Below, one piece after another: positions 11,841-25,031 of a stretch of DNA of 64,000 nucleotides. Below the pieces are notes generated by a model. The model made no database searches. It was not told the origin of the DNA and saw only the letters and a program-made list of their open reading frames with translations. Origin of the DNA: Chlamydomonas reinhardtii. Taxonomy: Eukaryota > Chlorophyta > Chlorophyceae > Chlamydomonadales > Chlamydomonadaceae. A program made the translations under genes and the position numbers. Location of the stretch: assembly GCF_000002595.2 (NCBI RefSeq), contig NC_057004.1, forward strand, positions 975,247 through 1,039,246. The letters run 5' to 3'. The first letter of the stretch is position 1. The number at the start of each line of letters is the position of its first letter.

Positions 11841-12741
11841 GCATACGTCCTATCCTCTTCTAATGTCTTCTGTCCTTCTTACCCTTGTCTCCTCACCTCT
11901 CTACCCTTCTTACCTTTCCCACATGCAACTCTCCTGTCTTTCGTTATACACGCCTCCTCTTCCCCTCTCTTGCATTGGGTTTGGTTTAGTTTGGGCTGGT
12001 ATCTATAACCCTCCCCTCCACCTCCGCCCTCCCAGTCATGCTGGGCTTCTCCGCCACTGCCCACACCGACCCCACCGAGGACCCCACCATTCACATCGGC
12101 GAGACCACCGCCTTCGTGCTCATGGCCACTTCCATCGCGCTGGCGGCGTACGGGCTGAGCGCCTTCGTGTGGCGCAGCAGCCGCTTCTACGAACTGGCGC
12201 CCACGCGGTAGGGCAGGGCAGGGGGGATGCCAGGGGAGGGAAAGGCACAGAGATCATTGTGTTGTGACCGATGTCATGTAGTCGCAGGTAGTAATGGACC
12301 CCGTGGGGTCACCGCTTTTCCTTTCGGTACCCCAGCGGAAGGCCCCAGAACCCCCCGCTCCCAGCCTGCTCTCCCTGCCCCCCTGCCCCTCCTACCACCT
12401 GTCTTACCCCGCCCCCATCTCCCATCCCAACCTCGCCTCCCTCCCTGTCCGCACCCTCCTGTACACACAGCTTCGACGACACCACTGGCGCTCTGGCCAT
12501 GACCGCGGCCGTGACGCTGGCGCTGTTTGGGCTCATGGTGTGCAACGTGGCGGATCTGATGGAGGTGCTGGGCGGAGGGGCGGCGGATGGAGGAGGGGGA
12601 GATGGTGGTGGAGGAGGAGCAGGGGCACAGGCATTCCTTGCGGTGCTGGCAGTAGGAGGCGGAGATGGGGGAGGAGGAGGAGATGGGGGAGGAGGAGGGG
12701 AAGCGGGGCCGGCGCTGTGGCGGCGGCTGGGGAGAGCGTGA
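3957..12741 (+). CDS. SPX-VTC-DUF202 protein, probably non-catalytic VTC subunit
   Basis: Twenty-one exons join without a phase error to 1,059 aa: 3957-4049, 4148-4291, 4669-5006, 5285-5375, 5657-5707, 5961-6349, 6609-6681, 6969-7034, 7229-7330, 7527-7607, 7743-7817, 8141-8218, 8667-8771, 9021-9095, 9341-9394, 9649-9732, 10081-10692, 10877-10987, 11359-11473, 12036-12207, 12471-12741. Order: SPX (residues 1-about 290; [27 protein letters not shown]), VTC polymerase-like core (about 340-640; [33 protein letters not shown]), an Ala/Gly/Lys-rich linker, then DUF202 ([11 protein letters not shown]) with three membrane spans and a Gly-rich tail. The VTC complex makes polyphosphate at vacuole/acidocalcisome membranes and is controlled by inositol pyrophosphates through SPX. 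The SPX lysine cluster is present. Several positions that hold catalytic Lys/Arg/Glu in yeast Vtc4 are replaced, which suggests a regulatory Vtc2/3-like subunit. Low-complexity inserts interrupt both SPX and the linker. Confidence 0.88.
7836..7941 (+). repeat. (GGGT)n microsatellite in VTC intron 11
   Basis: About 106 bases of near-perfect GGGT begin 18 bases after the 5' splice site of exon 11. The G-rich strand is the sense strand, so the pre-mRNA could form G-quadruplexes. Long 'GWVGGWVG' or 'THPPTHPP' ORFs over it are artefacts. Confidence 0.95.
8531..8622 (+). repeat. dispersed intronic repeat copy (VTC intron 12)
   Basis: It contains GCTTGGTTTGGTTTAGTTC followed by GGGCTGG and a poly-C run, then TTAGCTAATCATGAATAT and another poly-C run. 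A second copy of the TTAGCTAAT-ATGAATGTA motif lies at 8470-8489. Related sequences occur at 4382-4419, 9914-9960, 11590-11611, 11974-12009, 18441-18494 and 51201-51221. Confidence 0.6.
8637..8666 (+). repeat. (CA)n ending at the exon 13 acceptor
   Basis: The CA tract runs directly into the AG of the 3' splice site of VTC exon 13, taking the place of the usual polypyrimidine tract. Confidence 0.9.
9778..9857 (+). repeat. (GGGT)n microsatellite in VTC intron 16
   Basis: A GGGT/GGGC tract that in effect starts at the 5' splice site of exon 16 (CAG then GTGGGTGGGTGGGTGG). Sense-strand G-rich, as in intron 11. Confidence 0.9.
11633..11839 (+). repeat. two (CA)n tracts in VTC intron 19
   Basis: CA runs at about 11633-11700 and 11763-11839 are separated by about 60 bases of unique sequence. 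They lie in the intron before exon 20. Confidence 0.95.
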
Positions 12742-12923
12742 TATGGTGCGGGCGCTTGTGGTTTTGAGGGGGGACTTGGCTGGCGTGAGCACTGGCTGAT
12801 GGTACGTGTGTGAAGAGATAAGGCACTGCAGGAGAGTACGGTATTCAAGAGTTTCGCCCAACTGGTCAAGTGATGATGAGTAGAGGTAACAGAAACCGGA
12901 ATGCGTGGCGTAGATGATGAACA

Positions 12924-12928
12924 TGTAA
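12924..12928 (+). terminator. poly(A) signal TGTAA of the VTC gene
   Basis: TGTAA, the usual volvocine poly(A) signal, 183 bases after the VTC stop codon. Confidence 0.6.
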
Positions 12929-12950
12929 AATGGCTGCCGGTCGGAGTAAC

Positions 12951-12955
12951 TTACA
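12951..12955 (-). terminator. poly(A) signal TGTAA of the convergent minus-strand gene
   Basis: TTACA on the plus strand reads TGTAA on the minus strand, about 150 bases after the stop of the gene at 13108. It lies only 23 bases from the opposing VTC signal, so the two 3' ends nearly touch or overlap. Confidence 0.5.
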
Positions 12956-13107
12956 TCCCAGTAAACCGCTCACATGTCTCTGTACATTATTACCCGTCAT
13001 CTACCAGCAGCGGCCCCCCAACAACTGGTTCTCTGTTAGCCAACCTGCAGCCCAGCCACATCATGCCCAAAGCTCATACCAAAAGGTTCGGCGTAAGAGA
13101 TGCATGC

Positions 13108-13793
13108 TCAGCTATCGTGCACTTTGGTGGCATTGGCACCAAAATTGGCTCGAAAGTTGGATCCAAGTCTCTCTGGCGCAGCCTTAAGCGTGCTGCTGTC
13201 CTTGGCGAAAGGTTCGCTGCTCAGCTGAAGCAGCCCACCGCCGATGCTGTGCAGCCCACTGCCGATGCTGCGCAGCCCGTGCTTGATGCCGCCACCGATG
13301 CAGCCCAGCCCTACGCCAAGCCCCACGCCAAGCCCCACGCCAAGCCCCACACCGATCACGCTCAGCCCCAGGGCAAGCCAGCGCTGGTCCGCAACAGGGC
13401 GCTGCTTGCTGGACTTTTGGCGGCTCCTGTTCCTGCTCCTGCTGCTCCTGCTGCTGCTGACCTCTGAGCCCGCGGGCACGCTACATGCGCTGGGCATGGC
13501 GAGGTCCGGGCTGGCGGGGGCCTGCATGTCGGCCGAAGCACCCATGTTATAAGCATTAGCCCATGAAATGCAGCCCAATTCAGCCAAGTGCATAGGCTAG
13601 GCTTTGAAACCCCTCCACTTACGTGCTCCACGGAACAACGGCTGCGACGCGCATGTGTGCACGCCAGCTTCTTCGTAGCAGAGCCGTGGCGCTTTGGCAT
13701 GGACCGGCCAACAATGAACGACACAATGACAAGGGAAAACCACAGCAGTCTTGGTGCGGCTCGCGACGGCATGAAAGTCATTATACGAACCAT
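13108..13793 (-). CDS. predicted secreted or membrane protein with Gly/Leu/Val-rich repeat
   Basis: Two exons (13793-13623 and 13521-13108) join in phase through a GTAAGT donor and an ATGCAG acceptor to 194 aa. The N-terminus (from Met1 or Met8) has a hydrophobic stretch, LLWFSLVIVSFIVG, typical of a signal peptide or anchor. A basic Ser/Arg-rich stretch (SSSRSSRSRNRSRQK) follows. Next is an unusual hydrophobic repeat, GVGL units (LGVGLGVGLGVGLG), leading into GCIGGGIKHGL and GSGLHSIGGGLL, which suggests a glycine-zipper-like membrane segment. TATA-like sequence lies just upstream. I recognise no family. A 188-aa ORF on the opposite strand (12901-13467, AKPH repeats) covers the same DNA, but it has no splice logic and overlaps the VTC 3' end. 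The function is unknown. Confidence 0.5.
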
Positions 13794-16140
13794 CTTTAAA
13801 GCTAATTCAGAATTTATGAATGGTTAGCAAGTGGGCAAGACGCTCGCCCACTTCTGTACTTTCCGAAGCGGAACTTGCTTCTTGTGGCAGTGTACAATGC
13901 TTCTGCTCATGCCGCTGCTCGCAAATACGTAATTCGGGTTGCAATCCCTTTTACAAACGTGTACAATAACAAGTTTGCTGAAAAGTCGGTCTTTGCTTTG
14001 CGTCGCCTGTCAAGTAGTAGCGACGTGCAAGCAGTAGCGACCAGAACTCGCTAACAATCGGCACGCCCAAGCTCGCCTAGGCAGCCCCCCGCATTCCGAG
14101 GAGGTACGGCATAGGGGAATTCCGAGCAGAGTGAAATTATGATACTAAGGAAAACACGACTTCTTGTACAAAGACACCGTGCGACCTGAACGCGCCAACT
14201 CGGTGTGCGATGGCCGATGGGACAGTGTTAAGGCGGGTTGGTGGAGTCCCGGTATGCGTCGGCATGCCCCAGCTCGCTCGCTTCCCTGCTGATCCGCCTC
14301 CCGCCCACCCACCCCCCCGGGCGCTCCACGCTTTCCTTCAAGCTTCCTGGGGCTGTGGCATGCAGGGTGGCTTCCTCTGGTGGCATGCGTTTGAGCCGTT
14401 CGTGTGTGTATGTGGTACTGCGCGCGCATCTGTACGGCGCCCGCTTAGCTTGACGAGTGTTGCGGAACTAATGCGTACGTAGACCAGAGCGGAAGGCGGA
14501 GTGGGCTTGCAGGCGGCACGAGAGTAGGCAGTCAGTAGCGCAAGTTGCGAATTCACAAGTTACCTCGTAACCGACGGTAAACGCTGTGGACGGTCGCGCC
14601 CATACATGGCTGGCTGACGGAAGGTGGCTGCTGTATTGGGATGGCTGGGCTGGACGACGCCGGCCGGGCTGGCGTTGGGACTACCAGAAAGGATGCGCCC
14701 GAAACCAACCTGGAGAACACCAGCGCCACCGGTGCCCAGCACGACATGTAAGGGAGGGAGGGAGGGAGGGACAGGAGGCGTGATGCACTGCAGCGTAGAA
14801 GCTATGGCGCTAGGCGCTAGGCAAGCAACGTCAACCCCAAAGCAACCGCGAGGACATGGTGCGCAAGCCGGGCTGCAGGCTGTGGCTGTTATGGCTGTGC
14901 GCTGCGCGGGGTGACTAAACGAAGAACACTAAGTACGGGGACGTGATGGATGCGGTTAAATAAATGAGCAAGGGCGCCGGGCGGCCGAGGAAGTAACGAC
15001 AGCGCGATCGCTGCATGGCTCATCCCGGTCGCACTGCGGTCGGCATGGGCGCGTGCGGTGCATGCCGTGCGACACCAGGAAGCCACAAGCAGCCAACGCA
15101 AACGAATCCTCCGCAGGGGCGGCAAGGGACGCAAGCATACGCAGACAAGGAGGCAAGGGGTGCAGACAGCAATCAGTTGACGGATGCGGACCGCATTGCG
15201 GTTCCCCACACCCGTCAGGAAACCGGCAGCCGCACGGGGCGGCGGCTGCCGGCCGGGTGGGGGCAGGTGCGTTAGTGGGGTGTGCATGCGCGGGCTAGGG
15301 GCACTGCAGGCAAGGCACACGGTACTCGACACACTGAAACCCCCGGATCGGCCGGTATCGCCGGTGGCGTCATCTCCAGAGGGCTGTGTATGGGTTGGGA
15401 GGCCGCCGCCGCGCACGCCCGCAACGATTACTCCTTTTGGGATGACGCGATGCTGCGTGCACCATTCACCTGCACGTGCAGATTGAGCGATCAAGTGAGG
15501 TGTCAGCTCACCGTGTTGATCGGAGGACCCAATCATCTGCGGTGGGCGTGGACTTCCCCAGATGCGATGTGTCTGGTGACGCGGCGTTGGCGAGAGCCAC
15601 GAATGGCCTTAATACCGTGGAGGGCACTGACGAAGCTCAGATCGGCGTTAGAGGAGACCTGGGAACGGGGGGAGAGGGGCCTAGTGGGTTTAGCAGCCAG
15701 GGCGTGCCCAGTTCCGGGCGCTGGTCCTTTAGTCAGGCGGTGGGCAGCAGGGTAACATGTGCACGTACGAAGCCGAGCCTAGTCGAGCGAGCTTTTAAAG
15801 GTCAAACCAGTGGCGGAAACACGATGCACGATCGCCGTGCCTGATGGCATTTCAGGCATGCAGCCCACAACGCTTCACAGTGCCTAAGGCATCCGCGCCC
15901 CTTGTGCCACCCGTGCGACCGTACCTTAATGTATCATATGTAGGGTTGTGCCGACTATTAGGAGGATAATTTAAAGTAGAATAATTCTCATTTAGTCTAC
16001 CCCTATTTTGTAGAAGACCTTCCGGGGCCCAGTTAGAATGCCCAGATGAGAAACACGGATCTGGTTGGATCTGACCAGCGACAAAGGCGCCAAACAGTCC
16101 GCATTTGAGGCCAAAATCACATATATGATCGTTTAACACG

Positions 16141-16356
16141 ATGGCCAACCCTCCTAATAAGCCAGAGGTCACTAAGGAAGGCCCTGAGGAGCCCGGACAG
16201 CCCAAAAATTACAAATATGGCAACAAGACTCTGAGTGCCAATGCTTATGTCAACGCGCTTAAGGACGCTAAGACAAAGAACCGCGCTTGGTGGTGGTTTC
16301 GCTTCAACGTCGTCCTCGCGGCGGGTTCGGTGATGACTGGACCCCGCCAAGCATGA
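16141..16356 (+). CDS. possible small protein, 71 aa
   Basis: A short ORF in a good start context (CACGATGGCC). It has a charged, Pro-rich beginning (PPNKPEVTKEGPEEPGQP) and an aromatic/basic end (NRAWWWFRFNVVLAAG). The composition looks more protein-like than neighbouring ORFs: few homopolymers, mixed polar residues and a short hydrophobic C-terminal patch. No family is recognised, no introns are visible and no partner gene is adjacent. It could be a small gene, a last exon or a remnant of a mobile element. Confidence 0.3.
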   Translation: MANPPNKPEVTKEGPEEPGQPKNYKYGNKTLSANAYVNALKDAKTKNRAWWWFRFNVVLAAGSVMTGPRQA

Positions 16357-16610
16357 ATGGTGTAGCGTGCGTGCGGCTGTGCGTGCTGCCGTGCCCCCGT
16401 GCGTGTGAAGGTGTGCAGTCACGCGCAGCATAAACCATTGTTCAGGACGTTAGTTTGCGATTTGGAAAGATGGTATGGACGAATGGTGTAGCGTGCGTGT
16501 GGCTGTGCGTGCGTGCGGCTGTGCATGCTGCTGTGCGTGCGGCTGTGTGTGAGCGGGCGGTGCCCCAGTGCGTGTGAAGGCGTGCGTGCTGTCAGGTGCA
16601 GCGTGAACTG
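16350..16610 (+). repeat. diverged tandem duplication, about 120-bp unit
   Basis: Two copies begin GAATGGTGTAGCGTGCGTG (at about 16354 and 16479) and continue through GTGCGGCTGTGC-type repeats to CCCGTGCGTGTGAAGG or CCAGTGCGTGTGAAGG. The second copy contains extra GTGCG units. Confidence 0.6.
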
Positions 16611-17386
16611 ACAAGCATAGGCTGCACAACAGTAAACCCAGGTTGCGGTGTGTTGCAGTGTGGTAAGTGCCGACAGGTGTGGGAGCCCCAGCTGAGCTGA
16701 GTTCACCCTGTCTCGCGCACCTCACCGTCACACCGTTCAATGCAAACACCTGGGTTAGGTGCAGCCGTCACACTGCCAAGGTTTCAGGGCCAAACTCCCC
16801 CCAGGTTAAAAGTTAGGGACCTCGTTCTCATGCTCATCCTAAACATCTCAATTACTTCTAGGGAGATATAACATTAGAAGGCATTTCATTCTCAAGGCAG
16901 GAACAACCCTAATCATATGTATGGGCCACTGAGACACTCTGAGATAAGTATATACAGTGCAGCGGATGAGTATGTCTACCACAGTTCTGACAATCTGCGT
17001 CCCCATCTCAGTCCTTGCTCCTACCCAAGCAAGCTCGGAGCCCCTACCTCATTACGGTATTACCGTACTGACTCGCCACTTCTCACCACCTTCTCACATG
17101 GACTTTGCTGCATGAGCGAGAGATTCAGCGGATTGTGTTCAATTGGGTTTAGTTATACGACAAACGGGCCGCGGCTGCCTGTCCCCATCATTATCAAATC
17201 TGCCTCATCTATGACCACCATCCACGCACTCGCCCCTTTAACAAGATCGCCACTGGGAGCCGCCCCTCTCGTGCACTGCCCCCCCCTCCACTACGCGCCC
17301 CCAATAATGCGCCTTTCGTTTCGAGTGCGGAGAAATGCGGAAGAATGCCGACACGCTCGGAGAGAAGCGGTGATGGCGTTGTCCTG

Positions 17387-21255
<3,869 letters not shown>

Positions 21256-21473
21256 GGTGGTGGTTTCACAAACTCAGAACAGAAGTCTTTGGGACGCGGA
21301 AGACCGAAGAGCTGTGCAGATTGGTCAACGCTTTCAATATTTTGTTACAACCGTGTGTAAATTCATCGGGGAGATGGAAATGACCAAGGCGAACTTGCAT
21401 TGATTGCAAAGTTTGTGTGCCCCCATCAGATGATACGCTTCGACCACAAACTGAACAAGTTAGTGTGTGACAA
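21256..21473. promoter_or_regulatory. divergent promoter interval, ARL2 and ferredoxin-like gene
   Basis: Only 218 bp separate the two start codons, which face away from each other, so both promoters and 5' UTRs must lie here or overlap. No clear TATA box was identified. Confidence 0.45.
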
Positions 21474-22966
21474 ATGATGCAAAGGCTTCGTGCACAGACC
21501 TGTGCAAAGCTGTCGAGGTCGCACTCTGTAAAATGTGAAGCGGCGGGACAAGCGGACACTGTTAGGATAGCTTTTAGAGGCCGGGAAGTGGAGGTGCCGC
21601 GGGGTTCGAAGCTAAGAACGGCACTGCTGCGCGCGGGACTTACACCACACAGCGAGGTGGGTTGACACGCGTCGTGTGATGCGGGTGCGTTGTCGCGGCG
21701 GTTGCCGTGCGTCTTGAGACATGCTCAAATTACTCCTGCGGGAAATAGTGTTCGTTGTCAGCCCTGCGCGTGTGCTGACGGGCAGGGCACCGGGGCCCAG
21801 GCGACATGTAGACATTGTCCGGTCCCGCGGGGGGGGCGAGGGCGATGCACGGGAACTCGGGCAGGACATAGCACAATGTGTTAAACTTAGCCGGACATGC
21901 CCGAATTGTATAACGTGGCGCGCAATCATACTATCTACCCTCCTGCTTAAGCCCGGCCTTGGTGCCTCATCGGCAACCTAAGTGAGAATGTGGTTGCTGG
22001 CGCTGCTGGCACGCAGGGTGCCATGTACATCAACTGCCGTGGCATTGGCTCCTGCGGTACTTGTGCGGTAGAGATCGAGTGAGTCTCCGGGGTCGGGGCC
22101 GTGAAGTTGCGGGCGACGTGCACGGCGTGCAGGCACAGCGCTGTGCTGTGCCTCACCCCGCAGAAGCGGGGAAGATGGAGGGGGCGTGGGGTGGATGCCA
22201 AGGCACTGGGGTTTCAGGGTATGCAGCCCTCCCACCGGGGCACCCACCGAACGCCCGTCTTATGCACTGCAGCAGACTTACCACTGCTGCTGCACTGTGC
22301 CACATTAGCGGTCGGCGCATCCGTCAAACCAACCTGGCGACCAAATGCCTCATGCGCTGTGCCTTGCAGGGGCGAGGTGCAGCCTGCGGTCTGGACCACG
22401 GCGGAGCAGCTGCGCCTCAACTTCCCGCCGCACTCAGCCCCGGGAAATCAACGGCTGCGCCTGGCGTGTCAGGTTGGTGCGCGCCAGCGGCATTGAGTGC
22501 ATACGGGTCTTGTGGCACGGCGGACTGCCCGGGCCTACCTGGGCCGCAGTGGATACCGAGCATTGCAGCAACGCCGTGCCTTGACACGCGTCCACATCTT
22601 CTATGCGATCCAACAAGTCGTTCAGCGTCGGTCACCATCCACATTTCTTATCCTTACGACGCTGGTCTGTCACCGCATTGCTGAAACATGTTCACACGTG
22701 CTGCACGCACGGGGCTGCAGGTTGCTTGCTCCGGCGACCTGCTGCGTGTTACAAAGTACGACAAGTTCTGGGGCGAGGGCAGCGCCGCCCTGCCCGACCT
22801 GCCGTCCGCACACCCGGTGGCCGCAGTGGCGGAGGCACCTGAGGCACCAGCAGGAGCAGGCGGGGCAGCTACATCAAGGACAGCAGCCGGCGGCGTGACG
22901 CCACTGGGGGAGCTCGAGTTCATACTGGACCGCGGCGCACGGCAGGCAGAGCGGCGGCAGCAGTAG
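21474..22966 (+). CDS. [2Fe-2S] ferredoxin-like protein, probably plastid
   Basis: Four exons (21474-21656, 22017-22078, 22370-22472, 22721-22966) join in phase to 197 aa. The N-terminus (MMQRLRAQTCAKLSRSHSVK) is basic and Ser/Ala-containing, like a plastid transit peptide. The Fer2 fold follows: VRIAFRGREVEVPRGSKLR, then the cluster loop INCRGIGSCGTCAVEIEG with the C-x4-C-x2-C cysteines, and the fourth ligand in RLRLACQ. A KYDKFWGE motif follows, then an Ala/Pro-rich tail ending RGARQAERRQQ. It differs from photosynthetic PetF in its loop and tail and resembles the ferredoxin-like proteins of plant chloroplasts (the wider group that includes NDH-associated PnsB3). The electron partner is unknown. 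The second ATG at 21477 is an equal start candidate. Confidence 0.82.
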
Positions 22967-25031
22967 CAGGACGGAGTAGGTGATGGAGTATCAAAAGTAA
23001 AGGCAGGAAAGGCCGTAGCACTGGAGAGGACAGTGGAGCAACCAAGGAGCAGGAGTGCAACAGAGGATGGAGTGGAGCGGATGCCTGCTAGGGAACCAGC
23101 AGGTAACTGAGCACCAGGAGCAGGATGACGAGCGGTTATCCATGCGGGGGCTGGCTTGAGATAAGAATTACTGGATAGGGAAATAGCAGGTGAGGAAGCA
23201 CTAGGAAATGCTTGAGGGGCACTAGGAAATGCTTGAAGGAGAGCGCAGGGGGCACGATTACAGCAATGGGTGGGATGGGTCAGGAATGAGTACGCCAAGC
23301 GAGTGATGTATGCTTGAGTGTAGTTCGTGATGGGGTACAGGGTCAGTTCAGGCCAGGGGTACAGGGGGTTGCGGTCAGGGGAGGTCGGTCTGCGGTCGTG
23401 CGAACAGTGAGTCCAAGATTGTGCCCGAGTCCGAATGTGGTCTGAGCCCGCCGACTCATAGCATGTCCTGGACGCAGAAGCACTCAAGCACTGTCATGCG
23501 CAATAGCTGGCTGTCGGATTGGTGGAGCGGGACTGCGGGGGGGGGCGTGGTCATGTGCGGAGCGGAACGCCAGCACTCCGCAGCCTCAACATAACCCGGG
23601 CGGGGTCGTCAAAATGATAAACGGAGCAGGCAGGACTGGCAGGGGATGACCACTGACACAGGGGGGGGGGTAGAAAGCTCAATTTCTTACCCCATGCTCA
23701 AAATTACAGAGCTTAAGGAGAGCATTATGCACGTGCTTTTAGTTTTTCAAGGGGGTGTCTGGTGAGGAAGTTCTGGGCCGCCAAAGTTGGGGGTCGGTCC
23801 TCGTCCCTGAAAGTCCGTCGGGTTTCGGGAGCCCATCCTGGCGGATTTCGGGAAGCGCCCCACAAGCAGAACTAGGGGCCAAACGCAGCAGTGCGAGGCT
23901 CATATGTGTACGTTATGACGTAGTAAGCACAAACCAAGCGTGGGAGGGCTAAGTTGCGCGTCCGGACGTGGACATGTCGGGACATGTCTCCACATTCAAC
24001 ACATGCGCACTGACACAGTGACACAGCTGGGCTCTGAAGCGCTGATGCGCATGAGTTCACGTCTAACAAGGCTGCCGATGCACATTGTCCAACCGTCACG
24101 AGGCAAAGAGTTGAGCGCGGGGTGGTCTGGGTCGAGGGGATTTCCATGGATAGGATCCCGCCCGTGACCGAAGTCTCAAAAACAGGACCGCTGATGGCAC
24201 GGAGTGGTAGTGCTCGTCAAGAGGAGTCGATTGACACTACTTTGGTATTAAATGGAGGGGTTTTAACCCCTGAACAACAAGGTTTTGTCCGTCGGGGGGT
24301 CGGTCGTCCCCTCAAGGGGGGTCCCGGGGGATTTCGGGGCATGGGGTCTGGCACTTTGTTTCCTACCCCCCCCCCCCCCCTGACTGACGAGCCAACAACC
24401 CCCATCAACGGGCAGACAATCGTGTGCGCCCCTTGCTTTGGGTGACAAATGCTTCAATTCCGCGAGGGAGGGCGAGGCCTGTAGGTGCAGGTGGGAGCGC
24501 GCGCTGGCGCGCGCGAAGAGGCTGGCGCATGTGAGGCTTTTAAACCGGAGCCCGAGTACGTTTAATGGGATCTTTCACCAACTCGGGCGTTCCGGTTTAT
24601 TGCGAGACCAACATCAGGCAACTAGCTTGAGAACACACGTGCTCATGTATGGCTACCGGTGCCCAACCGACCATGTATGCTCGTGCGGGCCTTCGACCTG
24701 CTGACTTACTTCAGCATTCATAGATGATTGTCGTGGCAAGTTCACAGAGTTGACAGGCAAGCCAGCTGTTGTGTTACACGAAAACAGGCTCTTGCGTTAG
24801 ACCACATTTAACCGCCTGTACTTGAAGTGATCCTGAAACGGTGTACATATCTGCCTTAGCAATCGCTTGAACTGAATTCAAAGCCTGTTCTTGGCTTCTT
24901 ACGGCCCCGGCGCACGGCGACCTGGCCTAACCTAAATTCCACGAGGACTCCTCTCAGTCAGTAAATTTCACACAAAGGAACCGATTGGGAGTCAGCAACG
25001 AATGGACGACAGGAGGAGATAGAACTGTCTG
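22967..25031. other. intergenic stretch with small repeats
   Basis: No gene was found. A short tandem repeat of CACTAGGAAATGCTTGA sits at about 23200-23245. An imperfect hairpin with GGACATGTC arms lies at about 23965-23992. G-runs and C-runs cluster around 24290-24380, with an AGGGGTTTTAACCCCT palindrome at about 24255. The segment 23700-24700 may be an old repeat, but no ends could be defined. Confidence 0.5.

Larger units (their letters stand above)
13794..17386. other. long gene-poor stretch
   Basis: About 3.6 kb between the secreted-protein gene and ARL2. No convincing multi-exon gene was found. Contents noted: one 71-aa ORF at 16141, a diverged tandem duplication at 16350-16610, and several ORFs (for example 14889-15536 minus and 15476-15844 plus) without recognisable composition or splice signals. 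Old element remains cannot be excluded. Confidence 0.5.

Noticed and set aside
12901-13467. 188-aa plus-strand ORF with AKPH repeats
   Set aside because: It overlaps the VTC 3' UTR and poly(A) signal. The minus strand gives a spliced model with a signal peptide and a matching phase, which is the better explanation.
14889-15844. Mid-length ORFs on both strands at 14889-15536 and 15476-15844
   Set aside because: Cys/Pro/Arg-heavy composition typical of random GC-rich frames; no splice-linked neighbours or domains.
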